DNA of 64,000 nucleotides from Helicobacter sp. NHP19-012 (GTDB lineage Bacteria; Campylobacterota; Campylobacteria; Campylobacterales; Helicobacteraceae): NCBI RefSeq assembly GCF_019703325.1, contig NZ_AP024819.1, positions 1,364,001 to 1,428,000 of the forward strand, read 5' to 3'. Shown piece by piece: positions 1 to 9,160 of this stretch (position 1 is its first letter; each line of letters starts with the position of its first letter). The notes under the pieces were generated by a model. It saw only the letters and a program-made list of their open reading frames with translations, ran no database searches and was not told where the DNA came from. The position numbers and the translations under genes were made by a program.

Positions 1-781
1 TAAAACTCCACTGCATCCACGCCATCCTGCCCCAAATACCCCGCTGCACTAGGGTATTCTAGGTATTTTTGCGTGATCCGCCCAATTTCACTAAGGTTAC
101 TCTTGATGAAGTTTTTTTCAGCCGTGCCTAAGTCCCCAAACTCTTCACCATAGAGTTCATCAATATCCTTGCGAGTTTGGCTATCCATACCTTTATCATT
201 CTCATAACTGCGGTCGCTCTGTCTAGGTGGGGGGGTGGCCGGAGTCTCTTCTGAGGGCAAGAAAGAGAGATTATTGGGGTTAAAGGTGTCGTCTTGCTTT
301 TTCTTGACCGGCTTTTTCTCCTCTCTCTCTTCTTGATAAAGGGCTTTGTGCTTGCTTTCACGATTTGCCACTTGGGTGCGTTTGTGTCTGTGGGCGTGGC
401 GTTCTTGGATGCGGTGTGTGGTGCGTTTAGGTCTGGGTTTAGGCTTAGGCTTGACCCGTGGAGTGGGGGGGCTAGGTGGGCTTGGGGGTTGTGGGGGGTT
501 TGGGCTACGGGAGGCATTGGTGTGGTTTTAGGTGCAGCTCTTGAGGGTCTTAGTGCCCCCTGTGTGTGCTTGGTAGGATCAAGCGAGCGTCCCCTCTTTA
601 GGACCAAGAGATTGCTCGGGTTGATTTTGACTAATTTAGGTCTGTGGAAAAACTTTTGTCCATACTCCAGTAGCCACCAAATGAAAAGGTGCAATAAGCA
701 CGACAAAACTAAGGAAATATAGAAATTGCGGTCAGAGCGTCTATCCTCCAACTCTTTATCAAGTGCGCGAACCCTAGACAT
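1..781 (-). pseudogene. TonB-like energy-transducing protein, frame interrupted, cut by window edge
   Basis: The protein has one N-terminal membrane segment (FYISLVLSCLLHLFIWWLL) and then a proline- and lysine-rich linker, the layout of TonB/TolA-type periplasm-spanning proteins. From 781 to about 535 one frame is coding. From there to base 1 the coding frame is shifted: it reads a PKPKPRPK linker, a charged helical stretch and then ITQKYLEYPSAAGYLGQD, which resembles the start of a TonB C-terminal domain cut off by the window edge. The switch must lie between about 465 and 535, where both frames are open; the G runs at 465-471 and 493-498 are the likeliest sites. The ATG at 781 overlaps the repaired stop of fliO, which favours it over a TTG at 832. 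By position it matches the TonB-like gene next to fliN in H. pylori (from memory). I infer it is an intact gene with an indel. Confidence 0.7.
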
Positions 782-1572
782 ATGAACTCTTGAGTTTAGA
801 TTGCCGTAGGTGTTTCTTGGTTTCTTCAACAAGGGCTTCTTTTTGGTGCAAAGACGGATCTTTTAGGGAAGTCTAGGGTGATTTTGTCTAAAACTAGGCT
901 TTGGTGCGAATTTAGTAAAATCAAATACAGCTGGTTGCGCACTTCTATGGTGATGAGTTTGTGTGTGGAGTCTAAGGGCTTGACATAAGTGATGCTAGGC
1001 TCTAAGCCCACTTTGGGGAATAAGAACCTTTGGGTGCTTTTGCGCTTGAGTAACCACAAAACCAACAACAAGCCTACAATCACCACGCCCACTTTCCACA
1101 AATACTCCCACTCAAAGTCGGGGAGCTTATTGAGGACAGGTAGGGGCTTGGTGGGGGTGGCTTGGGGCTGTGTAGCTTGTGTAGCAATGGGGGCTGGGGT
1201 TAAGTCGGCAAATAAAGACACGAACTCTAGGCGTAAAAAGCGTTTATCTTGAGACAATTTGGCATTGACTTTGAAAAGGGTGTTGCTCTTAGGCACAATA
1301 TAAAGGGTGTTGTTTTGGTTATGCACTTCTAATTGGTTCAATATAGTAGAGCTGAAGCGTTCAAATCTAGGCGCAAAGGGAGAGATATTTTGTAAAGTAA
1401 TGGTTTGCGTGGACGAGATTTTAGGCACTTGTTGGAGTGGTTGGCTAAACAGCAACTCTAAGAGCACGCCCTTGTGGTCAGGAGTGGGGGTCACCTGTAT
1501 ATGTGCGAGTTGGTTTAGCGAGGTCCCCCATAAAATGTCTAAAACAAAAAAAACGCATATGATGGCTCTCAA
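774..1572 (-). CDS. fliO: Flagellar export apparatus protein FliO (probable frameshift near its 3' end)
   Basis: A signal-like N-terminus is followed by a periplasmic region of about 130 residues, one membrane helix (WKVGVVIVGLLLVLWLL, about residues 158-175) and a short cytoplasmic domain of the FliO kind, consistent with the large FliO of epsilonproteobacteria. FliO helps assemble FliP in the flagellar type III export gate. The uninterrupted frame ends at 826 with an odd tail. Removing one base from the T run at 861-864 restores a charged tail (DPSLHQKEALVEETKKHL) ending at 774, where the stop overlaps the ATG of the TonB-like gene. It lies 2 nt after fliN, so the two are surely cotranscribed. 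The identity rests on topology and neighbourhood more than on sequence motifs. Confidence 0.7.
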
Positions 1573-1574
1573 GT

Positions 1575-2003
1575 TTACATATCCTTTGCAATGTAGTAGA
1601 CAATGGCATTGGAGTCTAACACTTCGTTTAAGCGGATAGCTAGGTTTTTTTCATACACCATGACTTCGCCCTTGCCAATCACCCGCCCATTGACAAAGGT
1701 ATCCACACTCTCACCAGCGGGCTTTTGTAAATCGATGACCGACCCCCTTTCAAAGCGCAAAACTTCCCCAAGTGGGATAGAAGTTGAGCCTAGTTCTGCC
1801 ATAAAAGTGACCTCCATGTCTAACAAACCCTTGTAGTCGTTGATGAGCTCTTCTAAATAGGTCGTGAGTTCCAATTCCCTAGGGTTTAGGGTTGGTTGCC
1901 TTTTGAGCTTGGGATTGACAGAGGGTAAATTGGCTAGGGTAGGGTTGGATTGGATACTCACCCCACCCCCATCCTTGTTAGTATTATTGTTCTGGTTATC
2001 CAT
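1575..2003 (-). CDS. fliN: Flagellar motor switch protein FliN
   Basis: FliN is part of the C-ring at the flagellar base, which sets rotation direction and docks export substrates. The 142-residue protein has a polar, low-complexity N-terminus and a C-terminal SpoA domain (about residues 60-138). Typical SpoA features are the VTFMAELGSTSIPLGEVL segment, the GSVIDLQKPAGE turn and the closing GKGEVMVYEKNLAIRL strand pair. A good ribosome site (AAGGTGGG) precedes the ATG and a TATAAT box lies about 65 nt upstream. It heads a run with fliO and the TonB-like gene. Confidence 0.93.
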   Translation of the reverse strand: MDNQNNNTNKDGGGVSIQSNPTLANLPSVNPKLKRQPTLNPRELELTTYLEELINDYKGLLDMEVTFMAELGSTSIPLGEVLRFERGSVIDLQKPAGESVDTFVNGRVIGKGEVMVYEKNLAIRLNEVLDSNAIVYYIAKDM

Positions 2004-2066
2004 GAAAATCCCACCTTATCTTAACACTTTCAACGCCCAACTTTAACCTACAAAAGAAAATATACC

Positions 2067-2072
2067 ATTATA
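2067..2072 (-). promoter_or_regulatory. -10 box of the fliN promoter
   Basis: The minus strand reads TATAAT preceded by TAG, about 65 bp before the fliN ATG and just outside the 3' end of nth. Helicobacter housekeeping promoters depend mainly on the -10 box, so no clear -35 is needed. It would give a leader of about 55 nt. Confidence 0.55.
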
Positions 2073-2083
2073 CTAGATTTTGA

Positions 2084-2710
2084 TTAGCGGGGTTTGAAAT
2101 TTGCCCGACTCACGCAAAATTCTTGCAGAAAACAAGCGGAGCATTTAGGGTTAATCGCCTTGCAAATGCGCCGTCCAAAGAGTATCAAGGCGTGGTGTAG
2201 GGAGCTTAAGTCGTTCACAAAAAGCGCACTTAAATCAGCTTCTGTCTGCTCTGCGCTCTTGGCGGTGGAGAGCCCTAAGCGGTGCGCCACTCTAAAAACA
2301 TGTGTGTCTACGGCTAAGAGATTTGCCCCAAAGGCGACAGACAAGATAACATTTGCACTCTTTTGCCCAATGCCCGCTAGACTTTTGAGCTCGGCTTGGG
2401 TTTGTGGGATTTGCCCGTGAAAGTTTTCTAAGACTTGGTTAGCCATTTTGACGAGGTGCTTTGCCTTGCTGTTGGGGTAAGAAATGCTTTTAATGCACTC
2501 TTGCACCTCTGCAATATCAGCTCTAGCTAGGCTTACAATGCTCGGGTATTTGGCAAAAAAGGCAGGGGTGGTGGCGTTCACCCTTTTATCCGTGCATTGC
2601 GCCGACAACAACACCGCCACGATGAGTTCATAGGGGTTTTGATACTCTAGCTCAGTGGTGGGGTTAGCAAAATGGGCGAGCAACCTAGCCTTAATGGTGT
2701 TCGCACTCAT
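2084..2710 (-). CDS. nth: Endonuclease III (DNA glycosylase/AP lyase)
   Basis: This base-excision repair enzyme removes oxidised pyrimidines and cuts at abasic sites. It has the family's helix-hairpin-helix with the catalytic lysine (LAGIGQKSANVILSVAFG, about residues 113-130), the aspartate loop VDTHVFRVAHRLGL, and a C-terminal [4Fe-4S] motif with four cysteines spaced C-x6-C-x2-C-x5-C. The 208-residue length is normal. It overlaps the end of feoA by 4 nt, so the two are translationally coupled. Confidence 0.95.
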   Translation of the reverse strand: MSANTIKARLLAHFANPTTELEYQNPYELIVAVLLSAQCTDKRVNATTPAFFAKYPSIVSLARADIAEVQECIKSISYPNSKAKHLVKMANQVLENFHGQIPQTQAELKSLAGIGQKSANVILSVAFGANLLAVDTHVFRVAHRLGLSTAKSAEQTEADLSALFVNDLSSLHHALILFGRRICKAINPKCSACFLQEFCVSRANFKPR

Positions 2711-2934
2711 AGAGGGCGCACTAAAATGTGCTTGGCTTCGCCTGAGCGTAGGGCGACTTGGGCGCGTTCAATGGCGATGCTAAAGGTGGCTTTTTTAAGG
2801 GAGTGTTGCAACAGCTCAAATTCCACTCCTACAGCAATTCCAAAGGATAAAAGACGGTCTTTTAGCTCCAAATCAGGGGTGGTGATGTCAAGGATGGTGT
2901 AGCGTTTGTTTTTTTGGCACTCGAGTAGGCTCAT
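2707..2934 (-). CDS. feoA: FeoA-like ferrous iron transport accessory protein
   Basis: This small SH3-like protein of about 75 residues has the FeoA pattern: a regulatory-sounding N-terminus, DRLLSFGIAVGVEFELL in the centre (compare LxxLGLxxGxxV of the family) and a C-terminal LRSGEAKHILVRPL strand. FeoA proteins assist the FeoB iron(II) transporter, but no feoB is in this window. I chose the ATG at 2934 because AAGGA stands 7 nt before it; a start at 2973 would give a longer unrelated N-terminus. It overlaps the AsmA-like gene upstream. Confidence 0.75.
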   Translation of the reverse strand: MSLLECQKNKRYTILDITTPDLELKDRLLSFGIAVGVEFELLQHSLKKATFSIAIERAQVALRSGEAKHILVRPL

Positions 2935-3928
2935 TTCGCATTCCTTTTTTAATTTCATCGACAATAATATCAATAGGCGTGAAAATCCGCCTTAAAATCC
3001 TAAAGGGAGCTTGTAAAATGTCTTTTGCTAAAGTTACATTGGCTTTAGGGTTATCTAAACTTCCGCTTAAACTCACATGTGTGGAAATCTTACCATCTCC
3101 ACCTAAGATCAAATAGCTTAAAATGGGGATTTTATTGATGATGTTGGCAAAACCTTTAATGGTAGCGATGTTTAAAGACATGTCAATTTTGCGCTTGGAG
3201 AGCTCCACAATCCCATTTCCATCCACATCTAAAGTTGTGCCCGTGAGTTGAATATGCTCTAGACCTAAATAGCCCGGGTTAATGCCAAAGACCACTCGAC
3301 CCTTAGAAATCTCATACCCATTTGCTCCAAGTCTGGGGTTTCTAAACACGATTAAAGAGGGGATAGTGTTGATTAAATTGATCATATTTTGTAGGACCTT
3401 AAAGTTTTTAATTGTGGTGTTTTGTAGCCTGAGCTCCCCGCTAAAGACATTGTTCTTATACCCGCCAATGAGGCTATACAGCCCGCCTTGTATGAGATTT
3501 TGTGTGGTGATGGTCTGTAAGACCATGTTAAGATAGTCTCCGCTGAAGTTATTTGCCTTGATCCTAAACTGCCCGTGCATCATGTCAAAGGCAACCATAG
3601 CGTTGTGGTAGCTCGCATCCGCTTTTAAGCGTCCATCGCGCATATTGACCAAAATATTTTCTAGAGCAAAGGGGAAGCCCTTAAAAGTAACCACAGCGTT
3701 TTTAGCCTGTATGATTAGGCGGTTTGGAGGGATTTTATGTTCTTTTTCGTAGAGTTGCTTTGCCTTGATAAAAATCGTTTCATCCTTGATTTGCTCTTTG
3801 GTGGGCTTATTTGCGCTTGGAGCTAGCAATTCTTTAATGGCGGGCACTTTGGCTTTTAAAAAAGTATCCACATTGAAATTGATGTCATTGACAAAGATGA
3901 TTTTCTCCCCCCGAATGCGCCCCATCAC
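2888..3928 (-). CDS. AsmA/YhdP-like protein, C-terminal part
   Basis: This encodes the C-terminal AsmA-like domain: beta-rich repeats followed by the conserved block GYEISKGRVVFGINPGYLGL, a segment with two INKIP/LSYLILGG motifs, and a basic tail (RILRRIFTPIDIIVDEIKK). In the family this end lies in the periplasm near the outer membrane and the protein is linked to phospholipid transport between membranes. The frame begins with ATG inside the TGATG of the preceding reading frame. Upstream of that ATG the same frame already reads GFGVFTPDGAV, which looks like protein, so this is most likely the second half of one gene split by a single-base shift near 3944-3948. Confidence 0.75.
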   Translation of the reverse strand: MMGRIRGEKIIFVNDINFNVDTFLKAKVPAIKELLAPSANKPTKEQIKDETIFIKAKQLYEKEHKIPPNRLIIQAKNAVVTFKGFPFALENILVNMRDGRLKADASYHNAMVAFDMMHGQFRIKANNFSGDYLNMVLQTITTQNLIQGGLYSLIGGYKNNVFSGELRLQNTTIKNFKVLQNMINLINTIPSLIVFRNPRLGANGYEISKGRVVFGINPGYLGLEHIQLTGTTLDVDGNGIVELSKRKIDMSLNIATIKGFANIINKIPILSYLILGGDGKISTHVSLSGSLDNPKANVTLAKDILQAPFRILRRIFTPIDIIVDEIKKGMRNEPTRVPKKQTLHHP

Positions 3929-5868
3929 CGCCCCATCTGGAGTAAAAACTCCAAACCCCTATCCCCAAAAGTCCCCAAAAGCGAAAAAGAGTTAAACCGC
4001 CGCCCATCGTTACGATAAAGCGGCAACTCGATGTCTAAGTTTGTTCCAAAGAACTTAAAACTCTTTAAGTCCTTGGTGGTGATTTTGAGCGCGCCCCTTT
4101 TAATGGCAAAGTAGTGCGCCAAAGGCGAAATGGGGACAAGTTTGGCGATGTTCTTTAAATGCAAGCTATAATCCCGAGAAATTGCCCCCTCGATCTCTAA
4201 TTCCTTGATTTTAAAAATGGTTTGCTTGTCTTTGGAGAAGTCCAAGTCAAAGGTCAGGGTCGGTAGGTTGTCCTCAGTGGCGTAGATGATGTCTTGACTA
4301 AAGACCTCAGCGTTTTGGGCTTGGATGATTTGGTGCAACTTGTTTTTAAAAGCGAGGGTATCCACGCCCTTGGCGATTAAACTTGGCAAAGAACTTAGGC
4401 GCACGGCGGAGGTGGCTTTGGGTAAAATGGTGCGCCTTGTTTCAAAGGGGTTATTGTTGATGGCTTGGTTGGTGTTGACTTGGATTTTATGGACAATGGC
4501 TTGGCTTGTGAGGCTCTTGTGGCTGAAGTCTATGGTTATGCGGTTGTCGGTGTCGGCCATGTTTTGATAGCGGGTGTGGGCAGTGCTGATGTAGATAATT
4601 TTGCTTGTGGGGCTGATGTCTAAGAACACCTGTGCGCTTTGGTTACTTAAGGGCACGCCATAGAGCGCAAAGCTCCCTGCGGCGATGTCTACGCTGCCTT
4701 GCACGAATAAAAAGGGCTTGGCATGGGGGACAAACTGCATGGTGAGCAAAATGTCCGCCCCGACATTGGGCTTGAATTGGCTTAGGGGTAGGTTGATGTT
4801 GTAGGCTTTTAAAATCTCTTTGATAGGAGAAAAGGCGGCGCTTGAGGCGTTTTTAATGCTCGCCACTAGCCTAGATGCAGGTCCAAAGTGGCTTATCACC
4901 ACCTGCGAGCCCTCTAAGCGCATGTGTTGGTAGTTGATGTGCTTAGGCGTGATGGTGAGCTGCCCGTCCTTATACTCTAGCCCCACTTCTTTAGCCAAAA
5001 TGGGGGGGAGTTTGGAGTTGTAGATGACATGGGCGTTTTGCACGAGGGCCTGCACACTCAGGTTCTTTTGCAAGCTCTTTAAGATGTGCTTGTCCTTGAA
5101 GTTTAAGGAGAGTTTTGCGTCCTTGATGAAAAAGCCACCAAAGGAGATGTTGCTAAAGAGCCATTTTTGTAGAGCTTGGTGCTTGTCGGGCTTGAAGTAG
5201 GGCTTTAAAAAGTCTAAGTGTTTGATGTTGTTAGAGTTTAGCCTAAGAGCTACGGATTTAAAGTCGGTCAAACCTTGCACGAAAATTTTTAATTTGGATG
5301 GTCTAATATTTGGGGTGGGGATGGGGGAAACTTGCAGACTGAAGTTTAATTGTTCTGTGTGTTTAAGGTAGGTCGCCTGCCCTATAAGATGTATATGGTA
5401 GGGGTCAGAGTCTAAATAATTAATGTTTAGGTGCAATCCTTGACCCTCTTGTTCTTTAAGGTAAAACTGCCCACGCACAAGGTCGGGGAAGGCAAATTCG
5501 TAGCGGTGTCCATCAAAGAACACATGGGCTTTGATTTTGGGTTTGATGTCTATTTCTTGGATGGTGATGTTTTCAAAGTAATCCATAGCCCACATGCTGT
5601 ATTGGATGTAGCGCACAATGGCGGCGATGGTCGGGGGTTTTTTATTTGGCTTGTGCTTGATGAGCTCTATGATGTCTAACTGCCCCACCCTTAGCAAGAA
5701 TTTATTATTCAGTTTTAGATAGAATCGCTCTATTTTGAGTCCGCCAAAGTGCATGGAGGAGATGTAAATTCCGTTTTTCAACACAAGAAACAGAATGGCA
5801 AAAAGAACGGCCACAAGCCCGATAGAAAAAAAAGGGCGTAATATTCTCTTGGAGATGGCTTTGATCAT
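3925..5868 (-). CDS. AsmA/YhdP-like protein, N-terminal part
   Basis: The 647-residue product starts with one membrane helix (about residues 12-34, FFSIGLVAVLFAILFLVL) and continues as a long beta-rich periplasmic region typical of DUF3971/AsmA-type proteins. It stops at 3925 shortly after LLGTFGDRGLEF. Adding one T to the T5 run (A run on the plus strand at 3944-3948) would continue the frame as GLEFFTPDGAV into the next entry, giving one protein of roughly 1000 residues. Its 5' end overlaps the divergent mltG by 74 bp. The function is inferred from the family. Confidence 0.75.
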   Translation of the reverse strand: MIKAISKRILRPFFSIGLVAVLFAILFLVLKNGIYISSMHFGGLKIERFYLKLNNKFLLRVGQLDIIELIKHKPNKKPPTIAAIVRYIQYSMWAMDYFENITIQEIDIKPKIKAHVFFDGHRYEFAFPDLVRGQFYLKEQEGQGLHLNINYLDSDPYHIHLIGQATYLKHTEQLNFSLQVSPIPTPNIRPSKLKIFVQGLTDFKSVALRLNSNNIKHLDFLKPYFKPDKHQALQKWLFSNISFGGFFIKDAKLSLNFKDKHILKSLQKNLSVQALVQNAHVIYNSKLPPILAKEVGLEYKDGQLTITPKHINYQHMRLEGSQVVISHFGPASRLVASIKNASSAAFSPIKEILKAYNINLPLSQFKPNVGADILLTMQFVPHAKPFLFVQGSVDIAAGSFALYGVPLSNQSAQVFLDISPTSKIIYISTAHTRYQNMADTDNRITIDFSHKSLTSQAIVHKIQVNTNQAINNNPFETRRTILPKATSAVRLSSLPSLIAKGVDTLAFKNKLHQIIQAQNAEVFSQDIIYATEDNLPTLTFDLDFSKDKQTIFKIKELEIEGAISRDYSLHLKNIAKLVPISPLAHYFAIKRGALKITTKDLKSFKFFGTNLDIELPLYRNDGRRFNSFSLLGTFGDRGLEFLLQMGR

Positions 5869-6787
5869 CGCGCTTTCATTGCTGTTTTACTTAAGTATAC
5901 CCATAAAATCTTACGCGATTGTTTACATACCCAAAGGTGCGCTTAAAACCGCCTTAAGCCACCTACACGCCCTAGAAAGCCCCACGCCCCCGATAAATAC
6001 CCTAGATTTGTGGATTTTACGCCTGATGTCCGCTTTGCACCTATGGCACACACCCGAAAGGGGCTATGTGGCAATCCCTATAAGCCCCAATAACACCACC
6101 ACCAAGGGGGACTTCTTGCACGCCTTGAGCTTGTCTAAGGTGGTCTATAAGGACATCACCTTAATCCCGGGCGAAACCTTGTATTTTTTTCTAAGGCACT
6201 TGGCTAAGGTGTTTCATTTAAAAGTGGAGGATTTAGAGCAAGTCTACAACGCCAAAGCCCTTTGGGCTGATGGGGCGATTGTCCCGGACACCTACCGCTT
6301 CACGCTTGGCATTTCGGCGCAAAATCTCATGGGCTATCTTTTAAAGCACAGCCAAGAACACTACCAAAAATTAAGCGAGCAACTTTTAGGCAACTACGAC
6401 CCCAAAAAGTGGCAACAAACCCTAATCATTGCCTCCATTATCCAAAAAGAAGCGGCCAATGCCGCAGAGATGCCCCTCATTGCCGGGGTGATTTACAACC
6501 GCTTAAAAAGGCACATGCCCTTGCAAATGGACGGGGCGTTAAATTATGGGGCGTATGCGCACAGCAAGGTAACGCACGAAAGGATTGCCACCGACAACAG
6601 CCCCTACAACACCTACAAGCATAAGGGTCTGCCCAAAGAGCCCGTGGGCAGTGTGGGGCTTGATGCGATCAAGGCGGCTTTGTTTCCTGCCAAAACGCCC
6701 TTTTTATACTTTGTCAAAACCAAAGGGGGGACGCATAAATTCAGCGTGAATTATAAAGAGCATGTCCGTGCAATTCCCAAATTTTGA
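5795..6787 (+). CDS. mltG: Endolytic murein transglycosylase MltG
   Basis: MltG cuts nascent peptidoglycan strands in the periplasm, anchored by one N-terminal helix (about residues 22-45). The conserved catalytic block is clear: IIASIIQKEAANAAEMPLIA with the active-site Glu, then VIYNRLKRHMPLQMD and NSPYNTYKHKGLPKEPVGSV. The 330-residue length is usual. The ATG at 5795 lies inside the divergent AsmA-like gene. A start at the TTG at 5852 or ATG at 5858 would shrink the overlap but place the membrane helix directly at the N-terminus, so the exact start is uncertain. Confidence 0.93.
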   Translation: MAKRTATSPIEKKGRNILLEMALIIALSLLFYLSIPIKSYAIVYIPKGALKTALSHLHALESPTPPINTLDLWILRLMSALHLWHTPERGYVAIPISPNNTTTKGDFLHALSLSKVVYKDITLIPGETLYFFLRHLAKVFHLKVEDLEQVYNAKALWADGAIVPDTYRFTLGISAQNLMGYLLKHSQEHYQKLSEQLLGNYDPKKWQQTLIIASIIQKEAANAAEMPLIAGVIYNRLKRHMPLQMDGALNYGAYAHSKVTHERIATDNSPYNTYKHKGLPKEPVGSVGLDAIKAALFPAKTPFLYFVKTKGGTHKFSVNYKEHVRAIPKF

Positions 6788-6817
6788 TCTTAGCTTAGTT
6801 TCGCTTTAGATATTTAA

Positions 6818-6826
6818 TGCTAGTAT
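6818..6826 (+). promoter_or_regulatory. Extended -10 promoter of oorDABC
   Basis: TGCTAGTAT fits a Helicobacter extended -10 element. It sits about 40 bp before oorD in the only spacer between mltG and the oor genes. Confidence 0.5.
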
Positions 6827-6864
6827 CTCGGGCGGATTTCATTAAGGGTCTTTAAGGAGATGAA

Positions 6865-7206
6865 ATGGCGAAAATGCAAGCCCCTGAGGGCGTGCCTGTT
6901 TGGGTCAATGAAGCCCGTTGTAAGGGTTGTGATTTGTGCGTGTCGGTGTGTCCGGCGGGGGTGCTTGGGATGGGCTTTAAGCCCACGCACATTTTGGGTA
7001 AGGTCGCTAAGGTCGCCTACCCTGAGAGTTGTATCGGGTGCTACAAATGTGAGCTGGGTTGCCCCGATTTTGCAATTTATGTGGCAGAGAAGAAGGAGTT
7101 TAAATTTGCGAAAGTGTCTAAAGAAGCTGAGGATAGGGGGGCTAGAGTGCGGGCAAATAATTACATGCTTTTAGAAGAAAGCGTGAAAGAGGGGAGGGGC
7201 AAATGA
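6865..7206 (+). CDS. oorD: 2-oxoglutarate:acceptor oxidoreductase, ferredoxin-like delta subunit
   Basis: This 113-residue protein carries two [4Fe-4S] motifs, CKGCDLCVSVCP (about residues 19-30) and CIGCYKCELGCP (about 56-67). It passes electrons from the OorB active site. In Helicobacter the OorDABC complex replaces 2-oxoglutarate dehydrogenase in the citric acid cycle. A ribosome site AAGGAGA lies just before the start. It overlaps oorA by 4 nt. Confidence 0.95.
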   Translation: MAKMQAPEGVPVWVNEARCKGCDLCVSVCPAGVLGMGFKPTHILGKVAKVAYPESCIGCYKCELGCPDFAIYVAEKKEFKFAKVSKEAEDRGARVRANNYMLLEESVKEGRGK

Positions 7207-8327
7207 GAGAGGTGATTTCAGATGGCAATGAGTTGGTCGCAAGGGCGGCGATCGAGGCGGGGTGCCGCTTCTTTGGGGGCTACCCCATCACACCCAGCTC
7301 GGACATCATGCATGCGATGAGTGGGCTACTACCCAAGCACGGGGGGCATTTTATCCAAATGGAGGATGAGATCGGGGGCATTTCTGTGGCACTGGGTGCG
7401 AGCATGAGCGGGGTGAAGGCGATGACGGCAAGCTCAGGACCGGGCATTTCTTTAAAAGTGGAGCAAATGGGCTATGGCTTTATGACAGAAACGCCTTTGG
7501 TGATTGTGGATGTGATGCGATCAGGGCCTTCTACGGGGATGCCCACACGAGTGGCACAAGGCGATGTCAACTTTTTAAAACACCCCACGCATGGGGATTT
7601 TAAATCCGTGGCTTTGGCTCCGGGAAGTTTAGCAGAAACCTACACTGAAACCATCCGTGCGTTCAACTTGGCAGAGAAGTTGATGACCCCCGTCTTCTTG
7701 CTCTTGGATGAAACCGTAGGACACATGTACGGCAAAGTTTCTTTGCCCGACTTGCAGGATTTAAGCATTGTCAATCGGCGGGTGTTTGAGGGCGATCCTA
7801 AAGACTACCAGCCCTATGGCGTGCCAAATGATGAGCCCGCTATTTTAAACCCCTTCTTCAAGGGTTACCGCTACCACATTACGGGTTTGCACCACGGGCC
7901 TATCGGCTTTCCCACTGAGGATGCAAAAATCGGGGGCGCGCTGATGGATCGGCTCTTTAATAAAATCGACTCCAAGCTTGATGAGGTCTGCCTCAATGAA
8001 GAGATAGACATTGAGGGGGCGGATTTATTGGTGATTGCCTATGGCTCGAGCGCATTGGCAATTAAGGAGGCGTTGAGAGAGCTTAAGGCTGAGAATTACC
8101 CTAAAAAAGTGGGCTTTTTTAGGCCTTTAACTCTATGGCCTAGCCCCAAAAAACGCCTAGAGGAGCTAGGCAAGCAGTTTAAAAATATCCTCGTGGTGGA
8201 GCTCAACAAGGGACAGTATCTGCAAGAAGTGGAGCACATTTTAGGGCGTAAGGTTCCGGCTTTGTTGCAAGCCAATGGCCGCCCCTTCTCACCCAAACAA
8301 ATCATGGCTAAAATCAAGGAGTTTTAA
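7203..8327 (+). CDS. oorA: 2-oxoglutarate:acceptor oxidoreductase, alpha subunit
   Basis: OorA holds the pyrimidine-binding half of the thiamine diphosphate site. Typical motifs are GCRFFGGYPITPSSDIMHAM near residue 20, QMEDEIGGI with the catalytic-loop glutamate, and TASSGPGISLK. The C-terminal transketolase-like domain (about 260-374) includes KVGFFRPLTLWPSP. The 374-residue length is normal. It is coupled to oorD by ATGA and to oorB by a shared base. Confidence 0.96.
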   Translation: MREVISDGNELVARAAIEAGCRFFGGYPITPSSDIMHAMSGLLPKHGGHFIQMEDEIGGISVALGASMSGVKAMTASSGPGISLKVEQMGYGFMTETPLVIVDVMRSGPSTGMPTRVAQGDVNFLKHPTHGDFKSVALAPGSLAETYTETIRAFNLAEKLMTPVFLLLDETVGHMYGKVSLPDLQDLSIVNRRVFEGDPKDYQPYGVPNDEPAILNPFFKGYRYHITGLHHGPIGFPTEDAKIGGALMDRLFNKIDSKLDEVCLNEEIDIEGADLLVIAYGSSALAIKEALRELKAENYPKKVGFFRPLTLWPSPKKRLEELGKQFKNILVVELNKGQYLQEVEHILGRKVPALLQANGRPFSPKQIMAKIKEF

Positions 8328-9151
8328 TGGCGTTTGACTACGACACTTATTTACGGGTAGATAAAACCCCCACTTTATGGTGTTGGGGTTGTGGGGATGG
8401 GGTGATTTTAAAATCCATTATCCGTGCTATTGACACCCTAGGCTGGGACATGGACGATGTGTGCTTTGTGAGCGGGATCGGCTGCAGCGGGCGCATGAGT
8501 TCGTATGTGAATTGCAACACGGTGCACACTACACACGGGCGGGCATTGGCTTACGCCACCGGCATTAAAATGGCAAACCCCACTAAACATGTAATTGTGG
8601 TGTCCGGGGATGGGGACAGCTTTGCGATCGGGGGCAACCACACCATCCACGCTTGTAGGCGCAACATCGATTTAAACTTAGTCTTGGTGGATAACTTCAT
8701 CTACGGCTTAACCAACTCGCAGACCTCCCCCACCACACCCAATGGTATGTGGACCGTAACCGCTCAGGGCGGCAACATTGACAACAGCTTTGATCCTTGC
8801 GAAATTGCGATGGCAGCGGGGGCGAGCTTTGTGGGGCGTGAGAGCGTGCTAGAGCCCAAAAAGTTAGAGCGTATCCTTACCGATGCCTTTAACCACAAGG
8901 GTTTTAGCTTCGTAGATGTGCACAGCAACTGCCACATCAACCTAGGGCGCAAAAACAAAATGGGCGAGGCGGCACAGACTTTAAAATGGATCGAATCGCG
9001 CCTTGTTAGCCGCCGCAAATACGAAGAAATGACCCCTGAGGAGCGGGTGGGTAAATTCCCCACAGGGGTGCTAAGGCATGACACTTCCAAAATGGAGTAT
9101 TGCCAAGCGTATCAGGGCGTGATCGACAAAGCCCAAGCGAAAAAAGCCTAA
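8327..9151 (+). CDS. oorB: 2-oxoglutarate:acceptor oxidoreductase, beta subunit
   Basis: OorB binds thiamine diphosphate: CWGCGDGVILKSI near the N-terminus, SGIGCSGRMSSYVN and the diphosphate/Mg motif SGDGDSFAIGGNH (about residues 92-104) followed by NFIYGLTNSQTSPTT. CoA-dependent oxidative decarboxylation of 2-oxoglutarate takes place here, with electrons leaving through OorD. It starts at the last base of oorA and ends 9 nt before oorC. Confidence 0.96.
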   Translation: MAFDYDTYLRVDKTPTLWCWGCGDGVILKSIIRAIDTLGWDMDDVCFVSGIGCSGRMSSYVNCNTVHTTHGRALAYATGIKMANPTKHVIVVSGDGDSFAIGGNHTIHACRRNIDLNLVLVDNFIYGLTNSQTSPTTPNGMWTVTAQGGNIDNSFDPCEIAMAAGASFVGRESVLEPKKLERILTDAFNHKGFSFVDVHSNCHINLGRKNKMGEAAQTLKWIESRLVSRRKYEEMTPEERVGKFPTGVLRHDTSKMEYCQAYQGVIDKAQAKKA

Positions 9152-9160
9152 GGATCTCCG

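Noticed and set aside
294-722. Plus-strand open frame opposite the TonB-like gene
   Set aside because: It is a shadow of the proline-rich coding sequence; the minus strand gives a recognisable TonB-like protein.
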